A stretch of 6,049 bases of DNA from an uncultured Bacteroidales bacterium (GTDB lineage: Bacteria; Bacteroidota; Bacteroidia; Bacteroidales; P3): the NCBI GenBank assembly GCA_910578275.1, contig CAJTPR010000014.1:1-6049 (forward strand). Reading direction: 5' to 3'. The notes beneath the pieces are model-generated. The model searched no databases and was not told the DNA's origin. It saw nothing but the letters and a program-made list of their open reading frames with translations. Positions 1-5,994 of the stretch are shown here, piece by piece (position 1 is the stretch's first letter; each line of letters begins with the position of its first letter). The translations under genes and the position numbers were made by a program.

Positions 1-92
1 GGCCCTATTTCTACTTCATCTCCTTCCGCGACGCCTACGGAAAGAAAAAACAACAAAGCGGAAGCATCACCATCCTCGGCTCCAACGAATAA
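1..92 (+). CDS. C-terminal end of an unrecognised protein (partial)
   Basis: An open frame enters from the left edge and ends at TAA 90-92, giving 29 residues that begin PYFYFISFRDAYGKKK and end ITILGSNE. The alternating aromatic and polar residues and the short ITIL strand suggest the end of a beta-rich domain, but I do not recognise the family and assign no function. It is judged real because the frame stays open from the edge, its codon choice (ATC, CTC, GGC, TCC, AAC) matches the neighbouring genes, and the next gene starts 12 nt after its stop in the same direction. That spacing suggests co-transcription with hydE. The 5' part of the gene lies outside the window. Confidence 0.6.
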   Translation, partial: PYFYFISFRDAYGKKKQQSGSITILGSNE

Positions 93-104
93 TCGCGTTT
101 GCTC

Positions 105-1145
105 ATGGAATTTCCCGTCGATACCGAAATGGACGTGACACGCTTGCTGTCACTGCGCGGAAAGGAAGCCGCCGCCTTGCGGGAAGCGGCGCACCAGACC
201 AAGATACGCCATCTGGGAGACAAGGTCTATCTGCGCGGGCTCATCGAATTTTCCAATATCTGCACCAAGAACTGCCATTATTGCGGCATCCGCAGGGACA
301 GTGCCGTGCCACGCTATTCGATGCGCCCCGACGAAGTGTTGCAGGCGGCCGACTTCGCCTACAAGCAAGGTTTCGGCTCCATCGTCTTGCAGTCGGGAGA
401 ACGCCGGAGCGAAGCCTTCACGAGCCTCATCGAACAACTGGTCAAGGAAATCATGCATCGGAGCCATGGCGAACTGGGCATCACCCTTTCGCTGGGCGAA
501 CAAAGCATGGAAACCTATGCCCGTTGGAAAGCGGCGGGCGCGCTTCGCTACCTCTTGCGCATCGAGACATCAAGTCCCGTACTCTACGCCCGCCTGCACC
601 CCGCCGACCACCGTTTCGAGGAACGTGCCGACTGCTTGAGACGCCTGCGCGAAACGGGCTATCTCGTAGGCAGCGGCATCATGACCGGCCTGCCTTTCCA
701 AAGCACCGGACAAGTGGCCCGCGACCTGCTTTTCCTGCGAGACATGCATGTGGACATGGTCGGCATGGGGCCGTACCTGGAACACGAGCAAACGCCGCTT
801 TGGGCGTTCCGCCACCAAATCCCGTCACGGGAGGAACGATACGAAACGGGATTGAACGCGCTGGCCGTCTTGCGCCTGCTCATGCCGCACATCAACATGG
901 CCGCCACCACGGCCATGGGCACGCTACATCCCGACGGCCGCAAGGAAGCGCTCTACACGGCCGCCAACGTCATCATGCCCAACATCACGCCTGTCGTGCA
1001 TCGCAAAGACTACTCCCTTTACGACAACAAGATCTGTATTTCCGAACCCTTGCAGGACACGCTGGAAAACATCACCCGTACCATCGAGGCGGCGGGTTGC
1101 ACGGTAGCCCTGGGCGAACAGGGGAATCCGCGCGGTACCCGCTGA
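105..1145 (+). CDS. hydE: [FeFe]-hydrogenase H-cluster radical SAM maturase HydE
   Basis: HydE is a cytoplasmic radical SAM enzyme that works with HydG and HydF to assemble the diiron subcluster of [FeFe]-hydrogenase. The protein is 346 aa, close to the roughly 350 aa usual for the family. The radical SAM motif CxxxCxxC is at C53, C57 and C60 (NICTKNCHYCGIRR). Further family-like stretches are VLQSGERR, LSLGEQ, LRIETSSP, GLPFQS, DMVGMGPYLEHEQTPL and, near the end, IMPNITPVVHRKDYSLY. C311 is present, but positions 319 and 322 are T and N, so the optional second iron-sulfur cluster known from Thermotoga HydE is probably absent. I chose ATG 105; an in-frame TTG at 99 would add two residues. The related PylB (methylornithine synthase) shares the cluster motif and is the main alternative, but the C-terminal signatures favour HydE. 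No hydA, hydF or hydG is in view. Confidence 0.87.
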   Translation: MEFPVDTEMDVTRLLSLRGKEAAALREAAHQTKIRHLGDKVYLRGLIEFSNICTKNCHYCGIRRDSAVPRYSMRPDEVLQAADFAYKQGFGSIVLQSGERRSEAFTSLIEQLVKEIMHRSHGELGITLSLGEQSMETYARWKAAGALRYLLRIETSSPVLYARLHPADHRFEERADCLRRLRETGYLVGSGIMTGLPFQSTGQVARDLLFLRDMHVDMVGMGPYLEHEQTPLWAFRHQIPSREERYETGLNALAVLRLLMPHINMAATTAMGTLHPDGRKEALYTAANVIMPNITPVVHRKDYSLYDNKICISEPLQDTLENITRTIEAAGCTVALGEQGNPRGTR

Positions 1146-1177
1146 TTTGCACGCTTTCGCACTTTGCTTTATCTTTG
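1146..1177 (+). promoter_or_regulatory. Bacteroides-type promoter for the glnS operon
   Basis: TTTG at 1146-1149 is followed by exactly 20 nt and then TATCTTTG at 1170-1177. This matches the Bacteroidota primary sigma factor consensus TTTG-N19-21-TAnnTTTG at -33/-7. The upstream box directly abuts the hydE stop codon (1143-1145). Transcription would be expected to start a few bases after 1177, leaving a leader of about 35 nt before the glnS ATG. The start site is inferred, not seen. Confidence 0.8.
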
Positions 1178-1219
1178 TAGGTTGCCTGTTGTCCGGGCAA
1201 GACCTTAAACATTTTCCAA

Positions 1220-2938
1220 ATGACCGAAGATAAAATCGAATCCGGAAGCGAACCGGAAAAGAAGACGTTGAACTTTATCGAGGAAATCATCGAAAACGAT
1301 ATTGCCGAGGGAAAGAACGGCGGGCGCGTCCATACCCGCTTTCCGCCCGAACCGAACGGATACCTGCATATCGGACATGCCAAATCCATCTGCCTGAACT
1401 TCGGCATCGGGAAAAAATATCACGGCAAGACCAACCTCCGTTTCGACGACACCAACCCTGCCAAGGAAGACGTGGAATACGTGGATTCGATAAAGGAAGA
1501 CATCAAGTGGCTGGGCTTCGACTGGGACGGGGAATACTACGCCTCCGACTATTTCGGGCAATTGTACGAATGGGCGGTACGCCTCATCAAGGAAGGCAAG
1601 GCATACGTGGACGACCTGAGCCAGGAAGAAGCCTCGCTGTATCGTGGAACGCCCACCCAGCCGGCCAAGCCGAGTCCTTACCGCGACCGCGGCGTGGAAG
1701 AGAACCTGGAACTGTTCGAACGCATGAAAAACGGCGAATTTCCCAACGGGGCCAAGACGCTCCGGGCAAAGATAGACCTGTCTTCGCCCAACATGCACAT
1801 GCGCGATCCGGTCATGTACCGCATCCTGCACCAGACACACCACCGCACGGGCAACCGATGGTGCGTCTACCCCATGTACGACTTCGCCCATGGCGAGAGC
1901 GACTCGATCGAGGGCATCACCCACTCCATCTGCACGCTCGAATTCGAGGTGCATCGCCCGCTCTACGACTGGTTCATCAAGACCTTGGGCATCCATGCGC
2001 CCCGGCAGATCGAATTCGCACGACTCAACCTCAGCTACACGGTCATGAGCAAACGCAAGTTGTTGCAGTTGGTGCAGGAAAGACACGTTTCCGGCTGGGA
2101 CGATCCCCGCATGCCCACCATCTGCGGCTTGCGGCGCAGGGGCTACACGCCCGAATCCATCCGCCTGTTCGCCGAAAAGATCGGCGTGGCCAAACGCGAC
2201 AACGTCATCGACGTGTCGCTTTTGGAATGGTGCGTGCGCGAAGACCTGAACAAGAAGGCGCAAAGGGTCATGGTGGTGATGAACCCCGTGAAACTGGTCA
2301 TCGACAACTATCCCGAAGGACAGGTCGAGGAACTGGAAGCGGTGAACAACCCCGAAGACGAAAGCATGGGTACGCGCAAGGTCAAGTTCTCGCGCGAACT
2401 GTATATCGAACGGGAAGACTTCATGGAAAACCCGCCCAAGAAGTTCTTCCGGCTTTCGCCCGGTACGGAGGTACGCCTGCGTTACGCCTATTTCGTCAAA
2501 TGCACGCATGTGGAAAAAGATGCCGAAGGCCGGATTTCCGAAATACATTGCACCTACGACCCCGCCTCGCGCGGCGGCAATTCGCCTGACGGTCGCAAGG
2601 TGAAAAGCACGATCCACTGGGTTTCCGCACCGCACGCACGCGATGCGGAAGTGCGTGTCTTCGACCGCCTTTTCAATGTTCCTGCCCCGGACGAGACCGA
2701 AGAGGGCCAGACGTTCCTCGACCATCTCAACCCCGACTCGTTGCACGTATTGCCTTCCTGCAAGGCCGAAGCGTTCCTGCAAGGCTTCGAAAACAAGCCT
2801 TTGTCCCATTTCCAGTTCGAACGCATGGGCTATTTCAGCGTTGATCCCGACAGTGTCAAGGAGAACCGCTTGATATTCAACCGTACGGTGAACCTGAAAG
2901 ACACTTGGGCAAAGGAAAGCGCAAAACAGGAACGATAG
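1220..2938 (+). CDS. glnS: Glutaminyl-tRNA synthetase (GlnRS)
   Basis: This cytoplasmic class I aminoacyl-tRNA synthetase attaches glutamine to tRNA-Gln using ATP. The protein is 572 aa (E. coli GlnRS is about 554). The Rossmann-fold signature FPPEPNGYLHIGHAKSI holds HIGH at residues 50-53, followed by LRFDDTNP. The KMSKS-type loop is VMSKRKL (M276-S-K-R-K), the form usual in GlnRS, and it continues into GWDDPRMPT and GLRRRGY. The segment MYDFAHGESDSIEGITHSI and the 230-odd C-terminal residues, which fit the two beta-barrel anticodon-binding domains (for example DPVKLVI-like MNPVKLVIDNY), separate it from bacterial GluRS. The start ATG 1220 sits about 43 nt after the promoter -7 box, and the N-terminal extension of about 35 residues before the catalytic core is acidic and charged. 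It is the first gene of the five-gene run. Its stop TAG shares one base with the next gene's GTG start. Confidence 0.97.
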   Translation: MTEDKIESGSEPEKKTLNFIEEIIENDIAEGKNGGRVHTRFPPEPNGYLHIGHAKSICLNFGIGKKYHGKTNLRFDDTNPAKEDVEYVDSIKEDIKWLGFDWDGEYYASDYFGQLYEWAVRLIKEGKAYVDDLSQEEASLYRGTPTQPAKPSPYRDRGVEENLELFERMKNGEFPNGAKTLRAKIDLSSPNMHMRDPVMYRILHQTHHRTGNRWCVYPMYDFAHGESDSIEGITHSICTLEFEVHRPLYDWFIKTLGIHAPRQIEFARLNLSYTVMSKRKLLQLVQERHVSGWDDPRMPTICGLRRRGYTPESIRLFAEKIGVAKRDNVIDVSLLEWCVREDLNKKAQRVMVVMNPVKLVIDNYPEGQVEELEAVNNPEDESMGTRKVKFSRELYIEREDFMENPPKKFFRLSPGTEVRLRYAYFVKCTHVEKDAEGRISEIHCTYDPASRGGNSPDGRKVKSTIHWVSAPHARDAEVRVFDRLFNVPAPDETEEGQTFLDHLNPDSLHVLPSCKAEAFLQGFENKPLSHFQFERMGYFSVDPDSVKENRLIFNRTVNLKDTWAKESAKQER

Positions 2939-3705
2939 TGGCACGAATCTTCCTCCTTGCCTTATGGATCGCGGCGGGAGCCTGCCTGGGCGGTTGCGCA
3001 CGCAAACCGCATGCGGTGATGGAACTGCACGTTCCCGACGCCCGGGGGCACGCGTTGGCCTTGTTTGAAATCGACGCGGACAAAGGCGCGGTATTCATCG
3101 ACTCGCTTTATCCCAAGGCTGACGGCAAGGTCTCCTTGCGTCTTCCCGTACAAGAACCGCATATCTTCGCCATTCTCACGCCCACGTCTTCCAAGCCTTT
3201 GACATTACTCCCTTTGGCCGAAGAATCGTTCGTCCTGCATCTGGATTACGACGCGCTCGTTTCCCGTGCCCGAATGGAAGAAAACGCGCCTTCGCCGGTC
3301 AATCGTGCATCGATCGCCTACCAGCAGCAAGTAGCGCGGACCGAACGCCGTATCGATTCCATCGAGAATCATTGGATGGAGGAACGTTACGTATGTGCAA
3401 ACGTCGATTCCTTGCACAAGGCCTGCGTCTCGGCCATAGAAGACTTGACGGCCGGCCTGCGCCAGGAGGCCGAACGGCTCTGCCTCCGATACACGCATAC
3501 GCTCCTGCCCGTATTCGTCATCAACCGGACAGCAGGGGGAAAAACATTGTTCGACCTGGAAAACCGTCAAGACCTGGATTTCCTGGGCAAATGCGCCCAG
3601 GAGATGAACAGGAACCTCCCCGGCAACAGTCACGTGGAGCGTCTGCTTTTCCATATCGCCCGCGCCGGAAACCATCTCGAACGGAAAGAACTTTTGAACG
3701 AATAA
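2938..3705 (+). CDS. Lipoprotein resembling the N-terminal (DUF4369-like) half of TlpA-type proteins, without a thioredoxin domain
   Basis: The protein is 255 aa. A signal peptide (ARIFLLALWIAAGACLGG) ends at a lipobox LGGC with Cys20 as the probable lipidated residue. No acidic surface-export signal follows it (CARKPHA), so retention on the periplasmic side is likely. Residues about 27-110 (VMELHVPDARG, VFIDSLYPKADGKVSL, a hydrophobic LTLLPLAEESFVLHL stretch) resemble the DUF4369 beta domain found at the N-terminus of Bacteroidota thiol-disulfide proteins. A helical region follows (about 120-235), ending LPGNSHVERLLFHIARAG. In those relatives a thioredoxin-like domain with CxxC would come next; here the protein stops and no CxxC is present. 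Start choice: GTG 2938 overlaps the glnS stop as TAGTG and gives a normal signal peptide. An in-frame TTG at 2905 would add 11 residues inside glnS. The family call is by resemblance only, and no biochemical role is assigned. Confidence 0.75.
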   Translation: MARIFLLALWIAAGACLGGCARKPHAVMELHVPDARGHALALFEIDADKGAVFIDSLYPKADGKVSLRLPVQEPHIFAILTPTSSKPLTLLPLAEESFVLHLDYDALVSRARMEENAPSPVNRASIAYQQQVARTERRIDSIENHWMEERYVCANVDSLHKACVSAIEDLTAGLRQEAERLCLRYTHTLLPVFVINRTAGGKTLFDLENRQDLDFLGKCAQEMNRNLPGNSHVERLLFHIARAGNHLERKELLNE

Positions 3706-3706
3706 G

Positions 3707-4588
3707 ATGGGCAGGAACAATACTTTTCTGGAACTTGAATTGCAGGCAGGAAAAAAAATCTTTTTCCTTTCCGACTTTCATTTGGGCGCACCCGACAATG
3801 CCGAAAGCCGGCAGCGCGAAACCGCCGTGACGGCATGGATAGACGCGCACAAAGACGAAATGGCCGCCCTCTTCCTGCTCGGCGACATCTTCGACTACTG
3901 GTTCGAATACCGCCATGTCGTGCCCAAGGGATTCGTACGTTTCCTCGCCAAGATAGCCGAACTTACCGACAACGGCATTCCCGTGCATTTCTTCGGCGGC
4001 AACCATGACACCTGGAACAACACTTATTTCCAGCAGGAATTAGGCATGCACGTCTATCGCGGCAACATGGAGCTTCAAGTGGGCGACGCCCGTTTCCTCA
4101 TCGGGCATGGCGACGGCCTGGGGGCGCACGAGAAAGGCTACAAGTTGATGAAAGCCGTTTTCGAAGCAAAGGCGAGCCGGATCCTCTATGCCGCGCTGCA
4201 TCCGTACTGGGGTTGCCTCATGGCACGTGCCATGTCGAGGCAAAGCCGGCATATCGGCATCGCCGCCGATGAGAACCGGCATATCGAACGGGAGCGCTGG
4301 AAGAACAGGAATCTCCTGCAATTCATGCAAGAAAGGCTGCAACAAGGGCATATCGACTTTTTCGTGTTCGCCCACCGCCATTGGCCCGTCCTGGCGGAAT
4401 TGGATCCGACCAAGCCCGAAGTCAAAGTCCTGGACGATTGCCGGACTTCCCTGGCGCACGAAAGCCCGGCCGACGAAAGACCTTCCTTTTATCTCAACAC
4501 CGGCGACTGGATCCGTTACCGGACGTTCGCTTCCTATGACGGGAAAACGTTGAAATTGGAAGGGAAACAAATCCAAGACACCTTTTGA
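3707..4588 (+). CDS. lpxH: UDP-2,3-diacylglucosamine diphosphatase, LpxH type (calcineurin-like metallophosphoesterase)
   Basis: LpxH cleaves UDP-2,3-diacylglucosamine to lipid X and UMP at the cytoplasmic face of the inner membrane, an early committed step of lipid A synthesis. The metallophosphoesterase motifs appear in order: SDFHLG (D23, H25), LLGDIFDYW (D60, D63), GGNHD (N99, H100, D101), LIGHGDGLG (H134) and AHRH (H223, H225). The sequence RHVVPKGFVRFLAKIAELTDNGIP and the HPYWG segment match the Bacteroidota LpxH-like branch as I know it. Two oddities are visible. The last motif begins with Ala where Gly (GHxH) is usual. Residues about 233-259 also look like an insertion before LNTGDW, which makes the 293-aa protein longer than the roughly 240-260 aa common in the family. 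It starts 1 nt after the lipoprotein stop. A phosphoesterase of other specificity is possible, but LpxH is the best reading. Confidence 0.88.
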   Translation: MGRNNTFLELELQAGKKIFFLSDFHLGAPDNAESRQRETAVTAWIDAHKDEMAALFLLGDIFDYWFEYRHVVPKGFVRFLAKIAELTDNGIPVHFFGGNHDTWNNTYFQQELGMHVYRGNMELQVGDARFLIGHGDGLGAHEKGYKLMKAVFEAKASRILYAALHPYWGCLMARAMSRQSRHIGIAADENRHIERERWKNRNLLQFMQERLQQGHIDFFVFAHRHWPVLAELDPTKPEVKVLDDCRTSLAHESPADERPSFYLNTGDWIRYRTFASYDGKTLKLEGKQIQDTF

Positions 4589-4589
4589 A

Positions 4590-4955
4590 ATGGACAGCAG
4601 CTGCATCTTTATCGAAGGCATGAAGTTCTACGCCCACCACGGGTGCTTCACCGAAGAAAGGACCATCGGCACGTGGTTCGTCGTCGACTTGTATCTCTAC
4701 GCCGACACCACCGAGGCGCAACGTACCGACGACCTTGAAGCCACGATCAATTACGCCGAAGTGTACGGCAAGGTGAAATCGGAGATGGCCGTTTCCTCCA
4801 AACTCATGGAACACGTGGCCGGACGTATCGCCGACCGCATTCTCCGGGATTATCCGGAAGTGGAAAAGTTAAGGATACGCCTGAAAAAGCTCAATCCGCC
4901 CCTGGGCGAGAAGATAGAAGCCTCCGGCGTGGAATTTTGCAGGACACGAAAATAG
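4590..4955 (+). CDS. folB: Dihydroneopterin aldolase
   Basis: FolB converts 7,8-dihydroneopterin to 6-hydroxymethyl-7,8-dihydropterin and glycolaldehyde in the cytoplasmic folate pathway. The protein is 121 aa, the standard size for this small T-fold enzyme, which normally forms an octamer. Visible signatures are GMKFYAHHGCFTEER with the conserved Glu22, TINYAEVY with Tyr55, LMEHVA with the pterin-binding Glu74, and LKKLNPPLG with the catalytic Lys100. From memory these correspond to Glu22, Tyr54, Glu74 and Lys100 of the Staphylococcus aureus enzyme. The ATG is 1 nt after the lpxH stop (TGAAATG), which indicates translational coupling. No other folate gene is in the window. The related epimerase FolX is a less likely alternative given the intact aldolase residues. 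Confidence 0.95.
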   Translation: MDSSCIFIEGMKFYAHHGCFTEERTIGTWFVVDLYLYADTTEAQRTDDLEATINYAEVYGKVKSEMAVSSKLMEHVAGRIADRILRDYPEVEKLRIRLKKLNPPLGEKIEASGVEFCRTRK

Positions 4956-4961
4956 TTTCCC

Positions 4962-5729
4962 ATGAATCCGGCTTTGACGACCGACAGGAAAAGGAACGCG
5001 GTATCATTTCTCTGGCAACACTTCCTGCTCCTGGTTTCATTGTATCTGATGGCCTTGGGCGTCGTCCTATGTATAAGATCATCGTTGGGCAGTAGTGTGA
5101 TTTCCTCGTTGCCGTTCGTCTTTTCGCTGGCAGGTCCGATAAGCCGCGTCCCCGAGTGGACAATCGGCGGGTATACGATCGCAATGAATTTCATCTTGGT
5201 ATTTTGCCAAATCCTCATCTTGCGCCGCAAGTTCGACCTCATGCAACTTTTTCAACTTGTGATCGGATTCGTGTTCGGATGGCTCATAGACCTCAACATG
5301 GCATTGACAACCAGAATCGAATGTGCGACCTTTCTCGCTCGTGCAGCCACTCAGCTGGCCGGATGCACGATCATGGGCATCGGTATCGCATTCGAGGTGC
5401 GGTGCGGTTCCGTAACCATGCCGGGAGAGGGCATTTCCATTGCCCTAAGCCAGGTGACAAAGCGACCTTTCGCCAAAGTCAAGATCGGGGTGGATACGAT
5501 GCTGGTCGTACTCGCCGTTGCCTGCTGCTATCTCTTTTTCGGACACTGGCAATGGAACGTTATCGGCATAGGAACGCTTTTCGCCATGGTCTATGTCGGA
5601 TTGGTCGTAAAATGCATCGCCCCGCATCTGGGTTGGTTCGACCGCCTGCTAGCCTACCGTCCGGGCTTCCGACGCCACCTGTTCGGGCTGGCACGGTTCA
5701 TCTACCGTCACGGCAACTCAAAAACCTGA
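4962..5729 (+). CDS. YczE/YitT-like integral membrane protein of unknown function
   Basis: The 255-aa protein has about six hydrophobic segments, near residues 21-38, 70-87, 97-115, 128-146, 178-195 and 199-217. Its N-terminus (TTDRKRN) and C-terminus (RRHLFG, RFIYRHG) are basic and probably cytoplasmic. The segment LGVVLCIRSSLGSSVISSLP after the first helix, and the later MPGEGISIALSQ (153-164) followed by F170, K172, K174 and D178, resemble the YczE/YyaS/YitT membrane family (the DUF6198 group). No transport substrate is established for that group and I assign none. It begins 6 nt after folB and is the last gene of the run. Its stop is about 90 nt before the terminator hairpin. Its codon use includes a few more AT-rich codons than glnS (for example AGA, CTA), a mild difference that does not prove transfer. 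Confidence 0.8.
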   Translation: MNPALTTDRKRNAVSFLWQHFLLLVSLYLMALGVVLCIRSSLGSSVISSLPFVFSLAGPISRVPEWTIGGYTIAMNFILVFCQILILRRKFDLMQLFQLVIGFVFGWLIDLNMALTTRIECATFLARAATQLAGCTIMGIGIAFEVRCGSVTMPGEGISIALSQVTKRPFAKVKIGVDTMLVVLAVACCYLFFGHWQWNVIGIGTLFAMVYVGLVVKCIAPHLGWFDRLLAYRPGFRRHLFGLARFIYRHGNSKT

Positions 5730-5816
5730 AAGCCCTACGCGGCCAAGGGGACTTTTCAGATTTTCATAAGCGCCCTCCGTCTTTTCCTCGTGATTCTTCC
5801 CGGGGATTTTCATCAG
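5730..5816. other. Short non-coding gap between the operon end and the tRNA terminator
   Basis: The 87 nt after the membrane-protein stop contain no credible reading frame and no strong hairpin with a U-tract on the + strand. It includes an SmaI-type CCCGGG palindrome of no clear meaning. The + strand operon therefore has no obvious terminator of its own here. It may use the hairpin at 5825-5865, which on the + strand is followed only by a weak T-rich stretch. Confidence 0.5.
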
Positions 5817-5865
5817 AAATAAAAAAGCCGCCGAAACTCATTGAAAACTTGAATTTCGGCGGCTT
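5817..5865 (-). terminator. Intrinsic terminator after tRNA-Ala
   Basis: A perfect 12-bp inverted repeat pairs 5825-5836 (AAGCCGCCGAAA) with 5854-5865 (TTTCGGCGGCTT) around a 17-nt loop. Read on the - strand, the GC-rich stem runs into TTTTTTATTT, the pattern of a Rho-independent terminator. It lies 15 nt beyond the 3' end of tRNA-Ala. On the + strand the downstream tract is weak (TTATGACCATTTTC), so any action on the protein operon would be secondary. Confidence 0.88.
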
Positions 5866-5880
5866 ATGACCATTTTCTTG

Positions 5881-5954
5881 TGGAGAATAAGGGATTCGAA
5901 CCCTTGACCCCTAGCTTGCAAAGCTAGTGCTCTAGCCAACTGAGCTAATCCCCC
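5881..5954 (-). tRNA. tRNA-Ala (anticodon UGC)
   Basis: The 74-nt reverse-strand sequence folds as a full cloverleaf. The acceptor GGGGGAU pairs with AUUCUCC, with U8 and A9 following. The D-stem is GCUC/GAGC, the anticodon stem CUAGC/GCUAG carries the loop UUUGCAA (anticodon UGC), and the T-stem AAGGG/CCCUU closes the loop UUCGAAU. The acceptor contains the G3:U70 wobble pair that is the main identity element for alanyl-tRNA synthetase, and the discriminator is A73. The bases after A73 are CAA, so the CCA tail is not encoded and must be added by nucleotidyltransferase, unlike the adjacent tRNA-Ile. Confidence 0.96.
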
Positions 5955-5961
5955 CTTATAC

Positions 5962-5988
5962 AAAAAAAACGACCTGTATCGGGGTCGT
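5962..5988 (-). terminator. Intrinsic terminator between tRNA-Ile and tRNA-Ala
   Basis: On the - strand ACGACC pairs with GGTCGT (plus-strand 5969-5974 with 5983-5988) around an 8-nt loop. The second arm is followed at once by a run of eight Ts; its last base is the first of a run that continues through 5962. The hairpin starts 6 nt after the encoded CCA of tRNA-Ile and the T-run ends about 7 nt before tRNA-Ala. The six-base stem is short, so termination may be partial. Confidence 0.75.
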
Positions 5989-5994
5989 CTCTCT

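Noticed and set aside
281..1180. A 299-codon open frame on the + strand inside hydE
   Set aside because: It is rich in R, H, P and G with no motifs and lies in another frame of a clear hydE gene; it is a GC-driven shadow.
2905..2937. Upstream TTG start for the lipoprotein
   Set aside because: It would place 11 extra, mostly basic residues before the signal peptide and overlap glnS by 34 nt. GTG 2938, overlapping the glnS stop by one base, fits a normal lipoprotein signal better.
1205..3001. A 598-codon open frame on the - strand opposite glnS
   Set aside because: It mirrors glnS almost exactly, has no recognisable domain, and has a composition (rich in V, H, F, R, G) typical of the antisense of GC-biased codons. 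glnS on the + strand is unmistakable.
4246..4286. Repeated CCGGCATATCG, 30 nt apart in lpxH
   Set aside because: Both copies are in frame and encode the similar words RHIGI and RHIER. Two short copies in coding sequence do not make a repeat array.
5797..5806. CCCGGG-centred palindrome after the membrane protein gene as a + strand terminator
   Set aside because: It has almost no loop and no T-run follows at the correct distance, so it does not look like a terminator.
5156..5869. A 237-codon open frame running from the membrane-protein gene into the tRNA terminator
   Set aside because: It is a shifted frame of the YczE-like gene, is low in hydrophobic residues, and runs through the terminator hairpin. 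No evidence of coding.
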